Below, in pieces: positions 1-9,722 of a DNA stretch of 64,000 nt. Source of the DNA: Sphingobacterium sp. (GTDB lineage: Bacteria > Bacteroidota > Bacteroidia > Sphingobacteriales > Sphingobacteriaceae); the NCBI GenBank assembly GCA_031277685.1, contig JAITLV010000280.1:279412-343411 (forward strand), given 5' to 3'. Made by a program: the position numbers and the translations under genes. Below the pieces are notes generated by a model. The model made no database searches, was not told the origin of the DNA, and saw only the letters and a list, made by a program, of their open reading frames with translations. How positions within the stretch are numbered: the stretch's first letter is position 1; each line of letters opens with the position of its first letter.

Positions 1-1457
1 TTGGTACACCGTTGATGGGTATTCAGCTACTGGAGAATAAGCGTGCCATTGACCTGTTGTGCAGCCTAGCATATGTCAACAAAGAACAGATCGGTGCTAC
101 TGGTGCTAGTGGTGGTGGCAATCAAACAATGTGGCTGACAGCAATGGATACACGTATCAAAGCTGCTGTTCCGGTCGTGAGTGTGGGGACATTCCGTTCT
201 TACATTATGAATAGTAACTGTGTCTGCGAGCTGCATCCCAATGGTTTATTGCATTTTGAAGAGGGGCAGCTGCTACAGGCGATGGTACCCAAGGCCGTAA
301 AGATTATTACAGCTTTAAAAGATGGGAATGCAGCATTCAATGTGCATCAGATGCTAAAGTCATATCGATTGGCTAAGTTGGCTTATCAACAGCAGAATGT
401 AGATGATTGTCTGGATTATACATTATTCGATGAGCCGCATAGCTATACTGCTGAAATGAATGAAACTATGGTGTCCTGGTTTAATAAAAACTTTAGCTAT
501 AGAAAATCATTGCCGATCGTGACGAGCACTGTCAACATCCTTGATACGAACAGTCTTTCGGTATTTCACTATGGGGTGGAAAAGACGAAAATAATAACGA
601 TACCAGCTTTTGTAAATAAGAAATTTAAAGACGTTGAAGAGCAACTAATGAATGCTAGTTCACTTCACCCAGAGATCTATCAGGAGCGGCTCCGTCAGTT
701 GCTCTCCAGCGGGGAAGTAGATCATCTACTTTCAGTAAAAACGCTGCCATCAATAGGAGGATGGAAGCGGGTTATCCTGGAAACGAAACAGCGGGAGCTG
801 ATCCCTCTGCTCGTTAAGGATCCTATTGGCGTAGGGAAGGTTATGAATATATTTTTTCCGGCTCAAGGTAAACAGACTCTTAATCTTGTTGAAATAGAGA
901 TGTTGCTGACTAGAGGCGAGGGAGTTGCTATTATTGATCTCTTTGGACTTGGGGAACGGGCATCGGCTAGTGGGGATCATATTGACGGAGCGCTGCCCCG
1001 TTTTCATACGATCTCACGGTCGTTACTTTGGATGGGACAGACAGTGATGGGGGTATGGGCTAACGAAATTATACTCGTAGGTGACTATTTGCAACAACAA
1101 TACAGGGGACGAAAAATGATTGTGCAGGCTGACAGGGAAACTGCCTTGGCAGCCTTGATCAGCAGTTGTTTATCTCCACGAAAACGAACACTAGAGCTCC
1201 GGCAGCTCCCAATAAGTTATCTGCCAGATAAGACAGCAAGTTTGGAAAATTTCAATATGGCAGTCCATATTCCGGGAATTTTAAAATGGGGTGATATTCC
1301 CTTGTTATTAGCACTGAGTAAGGAAAATATCAATCTGTATGAGCAGCTGTCCTGGAGTGGGAAAAGCTGCAAAAAAAAGGATAAAGAACAATTGTTGAAT
1401 AAAGTAAACATTTATAAAAGAAAGCTTAACACTGGAGGGAAACTCCAAATCAATTAG
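1..1457 (+). CDS. Acetyl-xylan-esterase-like alpha/beta hydrolase, 5' end cut by window
   Basis: The reading frame is already open at base 3, so the true start lies outside the window. The visible part begins with GTPLMGIQ and soon shows the nucleophile elbow GATGASGGG, followed by a cysteine-rich stretch (NSNCVCELHPNG) typical of the secreted acetyl-xylan-esterase-like hydrolases of Bacteroidota. EPHSYTAEMNE near codon 140 probably carries the catalytic histidine. The C-terminal half looks like a second, degenerate hydrolase-like domain, as in the two-domain members of this family. It ends by overlapping a possible GTG of the next gene by one base and heads the amino-sugar operon, so it may de-esterify a glycan or peptidoglycan-like substrate. 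The substrate is inference; family placement is fairly sure. Confidence 0.75.
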   Translation, partial: GTPLMGIQLLENKRAIDLLCSLAYVNKEQIGATGASGGGNQTMWLTAMDTRIKAAVPVVSVGTFRSYIMNSNCVCELHPNGLLHFEEGQLLQAMVPKAVKIITALKDGNAAFNVHQMLKSYRLAKLAYQQQNVDDCLDYTLFDEPHSYTAEMNETMVSWFNKNFSYRKSLPIVTSTVNILDTNSLSVFHYGVEKTKIITIPAFVNKKFKDVEEQLMNASSLHPEIYQERLRQLLSSGEVDHLLSVKTLPSIGGWKRVILETKQRELIPLLVKDPIGVGKVMNIFFPAQGKQTLNLVEIEMLLTRGEGVAIIDLFGLGERASASGDHIDGALPRFHTISRSLLWMGQTVMGVWANEIILVGDYLQQQYRGRKMIVQADRETALAALISSCLSPRKRTLELRQLPISYLPDKTASLENFNMAVHIPGILKWGDIPLLLALSKENINLYEQLSWSGKSCKKKDKEQLLNKVNIYKRKLNTGGKLQIN

Positions 1458-1462
1458 TGACT

Positions 1463-2896
1463 ATGGGAACGAATAGAAGATCATTTTTAAAATTATCGGG
1501 TCTGGCCGGTATCGGAATAATAACAGGTTGTAGATCGCAGGAAAAAGAAACTGCTAAAACGAAGCTCGATCATATTCGATCAGAAGCATCAAAAAAATAT
1601 AGCAGTACGTTTAATATGTCAGGCTATGCCGCACCTAAAATTGATACTGTACGTGTGGGATTTATTGGTGTTGGAAACCGTGGAGGTGCGGCGGTAGAGC
1701 GAATGAGTCAGATCGCTGGTGTCAATATCAATGGTATCTGTGACATCAGACCAGAAAAAGCCCAGGAAGCAAAAAACAGGATCAAAACACAGGGACATAC
1801 TGCCACAATTTATGCGAAAAATGGAGAAGACTGGAAGAATATGTGTGAATCAGATCAATATGATCTGATTTATATTGCCACACATTGGAAAATGCATGCC
1901 GATATGGCAATCTATGCCATGGAAAAAGGTAAACATGTTGCGCTTGAGATCCCAGCTGCGACCACGGTTGAAGACTGTTGGCGGCTTGTGAAAACTTCTG
2001 AAACCACAAAAAAACATTGTGTGATGCTCGAAAATTGCTGTTACGACTATTTTGAACTATTAACGCTCAACCTGGCGAGACAAGGCTTTTTTGGTGATAT
2101 TGTCCATTGTGAGGGGGCTTATATCCATGATATTATGGATAGCCTTTTTGATGAGAAAAAACGCTACGATTTTTGGCGGCTGAAAGAAAATGCAGCCCGA
2201 AACGGGAATTTGTACCCGACGCATGGTTTAGGGCCTATCTGTCAGATACTTCGTGTCAATCGTGGGAATAAAATGGACTATATGAGTTCGATGTCTTCAA
2301 AAGACTTTATGCTGAATGCCAAAGCAAAAGAAATGGCACAAGTTGACAAACAGCTTGAAACTTATATAGATAAACCTTTTCGTGGGAATATTAATGTATC
2401 CAATATAATGACAGCAAGCGGTAGCACTATGATGTTACAGCATGATGTGAGTTCTCCACGGCCCTATTCACGCATCCATCTGGTAAGTGGCACGAAGGCC
2501 TTTGCTCAAAAATATCCGTTACCGGGAAAGGTTGCCATTGGACATGGTGATTTTTTGGGGACAGCGGAAATGACCGAACTGGAAAAGAAATATGCCCCGG
2601 GTATCGTTACCAAGATCGGTGAGCTCGCAAAGGCGATTGGCGGCCACGGAGGTATGGATTTTATGATGGACTGGCGATTGATTGACTGTCTTCGAAATGG
2701 CCTTCCGGTCGATATGGACGTCTACGATGCTGCTAGCTGGAGCGTCATTGGTCCACTAAGCGAATGGTCTGTAGCCAATGGCTCCCAGCCAATTGAGATA
2801 CCAGACTTTACAAACGGTCACTGGAAAGACAATCTGGTGCATGACATCAATTTAATAACAGGAGGAACAACTCAAATAGTGAAATCAACTAAATAA
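1463..2896 (+). CDS. GH109 family NAD-dependent glycosidase (Gfo/Idh/MocA fold), exported lipoprotein
   Basis: 477 aa. The N-terminus carries a Tat-like motif (NRRSFLKLSG) running into a lipobox-like ITGC, so it is probably exported and lipid-anchored. The Rossmann fold shows VGFIGVGNRGG, and the middle has LEIPAA and MLENCCYD; YPTHGLGP and GGHGGMDFMMDWR are characteristic of GH109 enzymes, which cleave alpha-N-acetylgalactosaminides (some other N-acetylhexosaminides) by transient NAD oxidation. I chose ATG at 1463 because it gives a clean signal peptide; a GTG six bases upstream overlaps the previous stop. A GGAGGG sits at 1434-1439 but is too distant to be decisive. Directly followed by nagB, which fits release of HexNAc for the downstream pathway. 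Confidence 0.88.
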   Translation: MGTNRRSFLKLSGLAGIGIITGCRSQEKETAKTKLDHIRSEASKKYSSTFNMSGYAAPKIDTVRVGFIGVGNRGGAAVERMSQIAGVNINGICDIRPEKAQEAKNRIKTQGHTATIYAKNGEDWKNMCESDQYDLIYIATHWKMHADMAIYAMEKGKHVALEIPAATTVEDCWRLVKTSETTKKHCVMLENCCYDYFELLTLNLARQGFFGDIVHCEGAYIHDIMDSLFDEKKRYDFWRLKENAARNGNLYPTHGLGPICQILRVNRGNKMDYMSSMSSKDFMLNAKAKEMAQVDKQLETYIDKPFRGNINVSNIMTASGSTMMLQHDVSSPRPYSRIHLVSGTKAFAQKYPLPGKVAIGHGDFLGTAEMTELEKKYAPGIVTKIGELAKAIGGHGGMDFMMDWRLIDCLRNGLPVDMDVYDAASWSVIGPLSEWSVANGSQPIEIPDFTNGHWKDNLVHDINLITGGTTQIVKSTK

Positions 2897-2906
2897 ATCG
2901 AATAAA

Positions 2907-3638
2907 GTGAACGTAAAAATTTTAAAAACACGCGAAGAATTAGGCTTGGAAGCTGGAAAAGCCGGAATAGAGGCTATTAAAAACGCAATTGCGGCAAATG
3001 GTGAAGCAAATGTTATTTTGGCGACAGGGCAGAGCCAGTTTGAAACATTGGCAACTTTGGTTGCAGCGGTCGATATTGACTGGAGTAAAGTGCGAATGTT
3101 TCACTTGGATGAATATATCGGCATTCCGGTAACACATAAAGCTAGTTTCAGAAAATACCTGACTGAGCGCTTTGTGGATCAGGTAGGGCCTTTAAAAGAA
3201 GTGGTGCTCATCAATGGTGAGGGAGATCCACAAACTGAATGTGATCGTCTGGACAAAAAAATTGGAGAACATCCGATTGATGTTGCTTTTGTTGGCATTG
3301 GGGAAAATGGGCACTTGGCCTTTAATGATCCCCCAGCAGATTTTGATGCCCTTAAAGCATATCTGGTTGTCAATCTCGATACGCAATGCCGACTACAACA
3401 ATTAGGGGAAGGTTGGTTTGCATCGATAGATGAGGTACCTGGGCAAGCCATTAGCATGTCAATTCCACAAATTTTATTATCCCGCAAAATAATTTGCGCC
3501 GTACCAGATCGAAGGAAAGCAGAGGCTGTACGGAATTGCCTCTCTGGAGTTGTTTCTGATTTGCATCCCGCAAGCATATTACAGCGACATGCAGACTGTA
3601 CTTGCTACCTCGACCAAGAATCGGCATCTTCATTATAA
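2907..3638 (+). CDS. nagB: Glucosamine-6-phosphate deaminase
   Basis: 243 aa, a normal length for the short NagB type. Converts glucosamine-6-phosphate to fructose-6-phosphate and ammonia in the cytoplasm. Visible motifs are the phosphate-binding region LATGQSQFETL, the HLDEYIG segment and GIGENGHLAFNDPP, which carries the active-site residues of the family. The only suitable start is GTG at 2907, 10 bases after the GH109 stop. It lies between the glycosidase and the permease. A role on galactosamine-6-phosphate rather than glucosamine-6-phosphate cannot be excluded, because GH109 enzymes usually release GalNAc. Confidence 0.9.
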   Translation: MNVKILKTREELGLEAGKAGIEAIKNAIAANGEANVILATGQSQFETLATLVAAVDIDWSKVRMFHLDEYIGIPVTHKASFRKYLTERFVDQVGPLKEVVLINGEGDPQTECDRLDKKIGEHPIDVAFVGIGENGHLAFNDPPADFDALKAYLVVNLDTQCRLQQLGEGWFASIDEVPGQAISMSIPQILLSRKIICAVPDRRKAEAVRNCLSGVVSDLHPASILQRHADCTCYLDQESASSL

Positions 3639-3647
3639 TCTCTTGCA

Positions 3648-4958
3648 ATGACATCACCTGCTTTAGATCGAAAGACAACATTGGTATCCATAGGAATTAT
3701 TGGATTGATGTTCTTTATTTTTGGATTTGTCTCCTGGGTAAATGCGATATTGATTCCTTATTTTAAAATCGCATGTGAACTCAGTAATTTTCAGTCATAC
3801 TTAGTCGCGTTTGCATTTTATATTTCGTACTTACTGATGTCGATGCCCTCGTCCTACATATTAAAGAAGCTGGGCTATAAAAATGGAATCATGCTGGGTT
3901 TTTGGGTCATGGCACTAGGTGCCTTCCTATTCGTCCCGGCGGCCTATGGGCGCACATACGTTATTTTTCTGGTGGGTCTCTTTACCCTTGGTACAGGTTT
4001 GACAGTTCTACAAACTGTAGCGAATCTGTACATCACATTGATCGGGGAAAAAGAACGTGCCGCACAACGTATCAGTATGATGGGGATCTGCAACAAGGGG
4101 GCGGGCATACTGGCTCCCTTGATCTTTTCTTATGTTATCCTGCGACCTCAGGATAATATGCTCTTTTCACAGTTAGCAGGAATGGATGAGGTAACACGTG
4201 CTATCGCGCTGGATGAGCTGATTTTGCGTGTTGTGCAGCCCTATACTGTTGTCGGTGGGCTGCTATTTCTGATCGGTGTATTTGTTAAGTTTTCGATTCT
4301 TCCCGAATTGGATCAACAGGAGGTTTATCCAGCCGGTGATCCTGCAAAAAACAAGAAGGGAATTTTTCAATTTCCCCATCTTGTATTGGGTGCTCTTGCG
4401 ATTTTTCTGCATGTGGGGACACAGGTCATTGCCATTGACACCATCATCAATTATGCCGGTTCAATGGGCTTGTCACTCCTGGAGGCAAAGACTTTGCCAT
4501 CCTATACTTTGACGGCTACGATCTGTGGCTACCTCTGTGGTATCGTCTTAATTCCAAAGGTCTGTAGCCAACAGCTGGCACTTAAAATTTGTACAATTCT
4601 TGGCTTGGCTTTGGCAGTATTCGTTTGTACATGGCAAGGATCTGTTCATTTTATGAACAAGGAACTGGATATTTCAGTTTGGTTTATTGTACTGATCGGG
4701 TTGCCCAATGCACTAATATGGGCGGGAATATGGCCTTTGGCACTAGAAGGGCTCGGAAGCTATGCAAAACAAGGGGCTGCATTGTTGATCATGGGGCTGA
4801 GTGGCAATGCGATACTGCCTTTGCTCTATGGACTATGGGCAGATGCGGTCGATGTGAGGTCTGCCTATTGGATATTGGTTCCCTGTTTTCTATATTTAGT
4901 TTTCTATGCGTTTAGGGGCCACAAGTTACGCACATGGAATATATTATTATTAAAATAA
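3648..4958 (+). CDS. nagP: FucP-family MFS sugar permease, probable N-acetylglucosamine transporter
   Basis: 436 aa with about twelve hydrophobic segments. The first helix carries FFIFGFVSWVNAILIPYFK, the signature of the FucP/NagP branch of the major facilitator superfamily, and LGTGLTVLQTVANLYITLIG follows around residue 115. In other Bacteroidota and in gammaproteobacteria such proteins sit in nag operons and import GlcNAc through the inner membrane. It begins 9 bases after nagB and ends 7 bases before nagA, so it is certainly cotranscribed with them. Specificity (GlcNAc or GalNAc) is inferred from its neighbours. Confidence 0.85.
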   Translation: MTSPALDRKTTLVSIGIIGLMFFIFGFVSWVNAILIPYFKIACELSNFQSYLVAFAFYISYLLMSMPSSYILKKLGYKNGIMLGFWVMALGAFLFVPAAYGRTYVIFLVGLFTLGTGLTVLQTVANLYITLIGEKERAAQRISMMGICNKGAGILAPLIFSYVILRPQDNMLFSQLAGMDEVTRAIALDELILRVVQPYTVVGGLLFLIGVFVKFSILPELDQQEVYPAGDPAKNKKGIFQFPHLVLGALAIFLHVGTQVIAIDTIINYAGSMGLSLLEAKTLPSYTLTATICGYLCGIVLIPKVCSQQLALKICTILGLALAVFVCTWQGSVHFMNKELDISVWFIVLIGLPNALIWAGIWPLALEGLGSYAKQGAALLIMGLSGNAILPLLYGLWADAVDVRSAYWILVPCFLYLVFYAFRGHKLRTWNILLLK

Positions 4959-4965
4959 CTGCGCT

Positions 4966-6150
4966 ATGCTAACGATTACAAATGCGAAGATCATCACATC
5001 TGACCACATCATTGAGAAGGGGACTGTATGGATTGATGATGGTAAGATTGTACATATTGCCGAGCAGCTGGTGTCGGCAGACGAGGTATCTGGGGAATGG
5101 TTAGATGCCGGAGGGCTTTTTTTATCGCCGGGGTTTATAGATATCCATGTACATGGTGGTGGTGGTGCCGATTTTATGGATAATACGGTTGAGGCTTTTC
5201 TACGGGTTGCTGAGACCCATGTCTGTTATGGTACCACCGCCATGTTACCGACAACGCTGACCAGCGAGTCTGAAGAGCTATTGGCGTTGTTTGATACCTA
5301 TACGCAGGCTTTAAGCCGTAATGTGCGGGGGGCACGCTTCTTTGGACTTCACTTGGAAGGTCCGTATTTTGCTATGAACCAGCGGGGAGCACAGGATCCA
5401 CGTTATATCAGGAATCCGGACCCCAAGGAATACATGCCTATTCTAGAACGGTATCATCCGCTCATTGCACGTTGGAGTGCAGCGCCAGAACTCCCAGGTG
5501 CGCTCGAATTTGGACGTAGCGTCCGGAATCATGGAATTCTATTGGCCTTAGCACATACTGATGCGGTTTACGAGGAAATATTACCTGCAGTCGAACATGG
5601 CTATCGACTAGCAACGCATTTATATTCTGGAATGTCTGGAATGACGCGACGAAATGCTTATCGCTATGCTGGAACAATAGAAAGCTGCCTGTTGTTGGAT
5701 GAAATTGATGTGGAGATCATTGCCGACGGCGTTCATCTACCCGAACCCTTTCTTAAATTAATCCATAAAGTCAAGGGTAAGGATAAAATCATTCTGATTA
5801 CAGATGCTATGCGGGCAGCGGGAATGCCAGAAGGAAAGAGCATACTTGGAAGTCTGACAGGTGGTCTTGATGTCATTGTTGAGGATGGCGTGGCCAAACT
5901 GCCAGATTCCTCTTCCTTTGCAGGAAGCGTTGCTACCGCTGACCGTCTGATCCGGACTATGATCCAGATCGCTGGAATCGACCTTGTTACAGCCATACAG
6001 ATGATGACACTTAACCCTGCTAGATTATTGGGCCATGCCGATCGTATAGGGTCTATTGCTATCGGTAAAGATGCTGATATTGTACTGTTTGACCATGATA
6101 TAAACGTTCATTATACCTATGTATTGGGCAAATTATGCTATAAAAGTTAA
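4966..6150 (+). CDS. nagA: N-acetylglucosamine-6-phosphate deacetylase
   Basis: 394 aa, standard length for the amidohydrolase-superfamily enzyme that removes acetate from GlcNAc-6-phosphate and so feeds NagB. The metal-binding and catalytic motifs are clear: SPGFIDIHVHGGGGADFMD near residue 50, HLEGPYF near 130, ATHLYSGMSGM near 210 and LITDAMRAAGMPEG near 270. C-terminal MMTLNPARLLG and GKDADIVLFD are also typical. It is the last gene of the rightward operon; its stop overlaps by four bases the stop of the convergent LacI-type gene, leaving no room for a terminator between them. Confidence 0.93.
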   Translation: MLTITNAKIITSDHIIEKGTVWIDDGKIVHIAEQLVSADEVSGEWLDAGGLFLSPGFIDIHVHGGGGADFMDNTVEAFLRVAETHVCYGTTAMLPTTLTSESEELLALFDTYTQALSRNVRGARFFGLHLEGPYFAMNQRGAQDPRYIRNPDPKEYMPILERYHPLIARWSAAPELPGALEFGRSVRNHGILLALAHTDAVYEEILPAVEHGYRLATHLYSGMSGMTRRNAYRYAGTIESCLLLDEIDVEIIADGVHLPEPFLKLIHKVKGKDKIILITDAMRAAGMPEGKSILGSLTGGLDVIVEDGVAKLPDSSSFAGSVATADRLIRTMIQIAGIDLVTAIQMMTLNPARLLGHADRIGSIAIGKDADIVLFDHDINVHYTYVLGKLCYKS

Positions 6151-7169
6151 CCGGATGTTTTGCTGACAACGGAATCACGAACCACCAATTTACCTGGGAG
6201 AACAATATCCTGTATTTCGAAATCTTTATTTTTTAGATGTCGGATCAATAAAGCACAGCTTCGTTTACCAATATCAAAAGCAGGTTCTTCTATGGTCGTC
6301 AGATTCGGTTCTACGACTGTACAGATAGGGTCATTGGTAAACCCGATGACGCTGATATCAGTACCTACACGCAAATTATGCTGTTTGATGGTCAGGATGG
6401 CACCGACAGCCTTGCGGTCATTGGCCGCAAAAATAGCATCAGGGTGCTGTGGAAGAGCCAGGAGTTTGGTTGTATCCTCACTACCATGAGCCTGTGAAAA
6501 ACCAGAATGTAGGATGAGCTTGTCGTCTAGAGGTCTATTGAAGTGTTTGAGTGCCTCAATATAACCATTGAGACGCTGTTGTGTAAATTTAAGATTTTTT
6601 GGGCCAGCAATATGCGCGATACGTTGCGCACCATTTTCGAGTAGATATTGGGTAGCCTGAAAAGCCCCCATAAAATCATCCTGAACAACCTTTGAAGCCT
6701 CAATGTCATTCGGCACCCGATCGAAAAATACAATGGGCAGCCCTTTGATCATCAATCGTTCAAAATGGTCATTGATATAAGAGTCTGAAGATATGGAGAT
6801 CAAAAGCCCGTCGAGGCTGCTTGTCGAAAGGTTTTCCAGTAGGCTCTGTTCCCGTACTAGGCTATCGTTGGTAACATAAAGGATAATATTGTAATCTTGT
6901 TCGTAGGCTTCCTCTTGGATGCCTGAAATAACCGTGGAGAAGTAATAGTTGGTAATAAAAGGAATGACGACCCCAATATTTCTTGTCGAACCAGAGGCCA
7001 ATGCAGAAGCATTTTTATTGGGTTTAAAATTAAGTTCTCTAGCCAGTGAAAGTACTTTTTGACGTGTTTCAGGGTTGACATCGTGCGTGTCCCGGAATGC
7101 TCGCGAAACAGTAGAAACAGAAATTCCAAGCATTTCGGCAATATTCTTGATGCCAATGGGGTTTTTCAT
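6147..7169 (-). CDS. LacI/GalR-family transcriptional regulator, likely repressor of the nag operon
   Basis: 340 aa. The N-terminal helix-turn-helix reads IAEMLGISVSTVSRAFRD, followed by a hinge helix NKNASALASGSTRNIGV and a periplasmic-binding-protein-like sensor domain with the usual FAANDRKAVGAI segment near residue 250. It converges on nagA with a four-base overlap of stop codons. The gene position suggests it senses an amino-sugar metabolite and controls the operon, but the operon promoter lies outside the window so no operator could be checked. Upstream of it (7170-7325) I see no convincing promoter match. Confidence 0.88.
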   Translation of the reverse strand: MKNPIGIKNIAEMLGISVSTVSRAFRDTHDVNPETRQKVLSLARELNFKPNKNASALASGSTRNIGVVIPFITNYYFSTVISGIQEEAYEQDYNIILYVTNDSLVREQSLLENLSTSSLDGLLISISSDSYINDHFERLMIKGLPIVFFDRVPNDIEASKVVQDDFMGAFQATQYLLENGAQRIAHIAGPKNLKFTQQRLNGYIEALKHFNRPLDDKLILHSGFSQAHGSEDTTKLLALPQHPDAIFAANDRKAVGAILTIKQHNLRVGTDISVIGFTNDPICTVVEPNLTTIEEPAFDIGKRSCALLIRHLKNKDFEIQDIVLPGKLVVRDSVVSKTSG

Positions 7170-7325
7170 AGATAAAGGGTTGGTCTCAAATTATTCAATC
7201 GACAATTTACTAAAAACAATTTATATATGATGATGAAGGATGAGATTCGGCTCTCAGAATTTGGTTACCAAGATCGTTTTCTTTTCCGTATTGGATATTC
7301 ATGAAGACGGGAGAAAGCTGCAAGG

Positions 7326-9587
7326 TTGGGCTTTTGTTCGCCAGATCTCGAACGTATCGCCAAAGTATCCTTAAAGGAAAAGGAAGACGTTTTAAATTCA
7401 ACACAAGCACCATTAGCAGCTTTGCTAAGGGACAAAGTTTCGGTTGTTGAGTCCGCGACGAATTTTTCAAGAGATGCCGATTTTGAAACTCCAATATCCA
7501 GTGCTGACAAAAGAATTGTGCAAAAAGGTACTATAGCTGCAGACTCTCTGTTTTTCCGAGTGTTCCCATACGAAATCATAGCGGGAGAACGCAAGGAGCC
7601 TTTAAATAAGCCGAATACGGTGGTCATCAGTGAAAATATTTCAAAAAAACTTTTTGGTAGCGAAGATCCAATAGGAAAGACAATTAAGGTGTTTAATTCT
7701 ATCGAATGCGAAGTTACTGCAGTCATGAAGGGAGCGGCGGGGCCATCACATATGAATATAGAGATTGTCTTTCGGAATCCGAATGAAAAAAATAACTATC
7801 ACTGGGGTAACTATTCTTATCTTACCTATATAAAAATCAAGCCCTCCGTAAAACCGGATGATGTGGAGTCCATAATTGATAAGATTTTTTATGGGGAACG
7901 GTTAATGAGTAAACACGAAAATAAGTCTTATGAGGAATTTAAAAGATCAGGCGCTCAGGAAGGTCTGTTTTTAGACTTTGCGCATGATATCCACAATTTT
8001 CCGAAATATGGTACTACTCATATAAAAACTGTGTCCATTTTGGTGGTTTTGGCCTCAATGCTGTTAATTGCGGGTACGATAAATTTCAGTAACCTGTCGA
8101 TTGCAGCAGCATTGCCGCGTGCAAAAGAAATTGGAGTAAAAAAAGTGCTCGGTTCAAGTCGGAAGCGACTGTTCTGGCAATTCATCGGAGAGGTAGGCCT
8201 GCAATGTGCGGTGGCATTCATGATCGCTATGCTACTATTGTATCTTGTACTACCGTACTTTAATCAGCAATTCGATGTCAATTTGAGTTTATTGAAGAGT
8301 GGGATCATGGGTAGGCTTATGCTTCAATTGGTTTTATCTTTTGCTATTGTGGTGATGCTTGCTGGTCTATATCCCGCGCTCTTTCTGACTGGTTTCAATA
8401 CGACCAAAGTATTAAAAGGGGATTACTCTAGGGGGAAAAAAGGCGTTTTCTTTCGCAACGGACTCATTGTGGTGCAGTTTGTCGTAGCAACATTCTTTAT
8501 CTACAGTGTGGTTGTGGTGACCAAACAGCTTGATTACATGCAAACTCGCGATAAAGGCTTTTCTGGACAGCAAATTTTACGAATTCAAGCTTATAAGATG
8601 AGCACGCGAGAGGAGGGCTTTAGCGTGATGCAATCACGGTTACTGCAGATCCACGGAGTTGAATCTGTATCAAAGACAACAAAAGTACCTGGAGACCAGT
8701 TTTTAGATACAGCAACAATTGCCTTTAAAACTGATGGTAGGTCATATAGAATGAGTTCGGTCAAGGTGAGCAAAGATATCTTTAAGACTTTGGATATCAA
8801 GTTAAAACAAGGGCGGTTGTTTGACGATCGTTATGCAGATCAGCACACGCGTTCAGCAATTATTAATCAGGCCGCGGCTAATAAAATGGGCTATAAAAAT
8901 GGAAAACAGACTTTGGTGGCTTTTCCTGGTTGTGATAGTATTCCTCTGCAGGTAGTGGGTCTGGTAGAAGATTTTAACGTCTCTGGATTGGAGCAAGAGA
9001 TCCAGCCGACTATGTTTACCATTGGTAATGAGGCTTGTATGTTTCAGTCGGGAGGGGCTATTTTGGTAAAAATCAATGGTGGGGATGTTAATGGAACAGT
9101 CAAATCAATAATGACTGAATGGAAAGCTATTGAGCCCGATTTTGATATGAAGTATTCCTTTTTAGACGATGATTTCCAACAGTTATTTTTTAATCATATA
9201 CGACTGCAAGCTATCGTGTCTTTTTTTGGGATAACAGCAATTGTTATCTCCTTAATTGGTCTATTTGCACTGACGGCATTTCTTATTGGCCAGCGCAGAA
9301 AAGAGATAAGTGTGCGTAGGGTATTGGGGGCGAATCTGGTCGACCTCGGATTTTTACTTGGTAAAAACTATATACGATTGATTGTTTTGGCCATTATAAT
9401 TGCAATTCCGGCAAGTTGGTGGGTGGCGGAAAAATGGCTGGAGGAATTTGCTTATCGGATAGATTTGAGCGGTTGGCTGTTTGGACTAAGTGCAACCGGG
9501 ATTTTGTTGATAGTAGCCGCTACAGTGGGGATACATATCGTCAAAGTCTCGTTTGCGAATATTTCAAATGATCTTCGTGACGAATAG
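7326..9587 (+). CDS. FtsX/MacB-type ABC transporter permease, apparently missing its N-terminus
   Basis: 753 aa from a TTG. Family members in Bacteroidota are about 790-800 aa and begin with a membrane helix (pattern RNYLKIAFRNL...NIxGLxIG) before the MacB-like periplasmic domain. Here the frame opens directly in the periplasmic domain (TQAPLAALLRDK), and an in-frame TGA lies at 7302-7304. Two sets of FtsX segments follow (around residues 235-350 and 630-740, with RAKEIGVKKVLGSSRKRL and RRKEISVRRVLGAN), so the rest is intact. Upstream frames hold nothing resembling the missing helix. It may be a 5'-truncated pseudogene; if expressed it would lack the first transmembrane segment. Its ATPase partner is not in the window. 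Confidence 0.7.
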   Translation: MGFCSPDLERIAKVSLKEKEDVLNSTQAPLAALLRDKVSVVESATNFSRDADFETPISSADKRIVQKGTIAADSLFFRVFPYEIIAGERKEPLNKPNTVVISENISKKLFGSEDPIGKTIKVFNSIECEVTAVMKGAAGPSHMNIEIVFRNPNEKNNYHWGNYSYLTYIKIKPSVKPDDVESIIDKIFYGERLMSKHENKSYEEFKRSGAQEGLFLDFAHDIHNFPKYGTTHIKTVSILVVLASMLLIAGTINFSNLSIAAALPRAKEIGVKKVLGSSRKRLFWQFIGEVGLQCAVAFMIAMLLLYLVLPYFNQQFDVNLSLLKSGIMGRLMLQLVLSFAIVVMLAGLYPALFLTGFNTTKVLKGDYSRGKKGVFFRNGLIVVQFVVATFFIYSVVVVTKQLDYMQTRDKGFSGQQILRIQAYKMSTREEGFSVMQSRLLQIHGVESVSKTTKVPGDQFLDTATIAFKTDGRSYRMSSVKVSKDIFKTLDIKLKQGRLFDDRYADQHTRSAIINQAAANKMGYKNGKQTLVAFPGCDSIPLQVVGLVEDFNVSGLEQEIQPTMFTIGNEACMFQSGGAILVKINGGDVNGTVKSIMTEWKAIEPDFDMKYSFLDDDFQQLFFNHIRLQAIVSFFGITAIVISLIGLFALTAFLIGQRRKEISVRRVLGANLVDLGFLLGKNYIRLIVLAIIIAIPASWWVAEKWLEEFAYRIDLSGWLFGLSATGILLIVAATVGIHIVKVSFANISNDLRDE

Positions 9588-9657
9588 TCTTGTACTCATA
9601 TTTTTAAAGCACAATTTACTGTGCGGATCTATGCATGTTTCGGATTGTTTTTTGTAA

Positions 9658-9665
9658 TATTTTTG
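9658..9665 (+). promoter_or_regulatory. Possible -7 element (TATTTTTG)
   Basis: A perfect match to the Bacteroidota TAnnTTTG element lies 58 bases before the receptor gene at 9723. No clear TTTG sits at the usual distance upstream (TTTC at 9638-9641 is closest), so this is a weak call. Confidence 0.3.
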
Positions 9666-9722
9666 CGTCTTATTGCGTATTATTTTTTTTATCCGTATTC
9701 TTATGAGTATTTAAGCTAGCCA

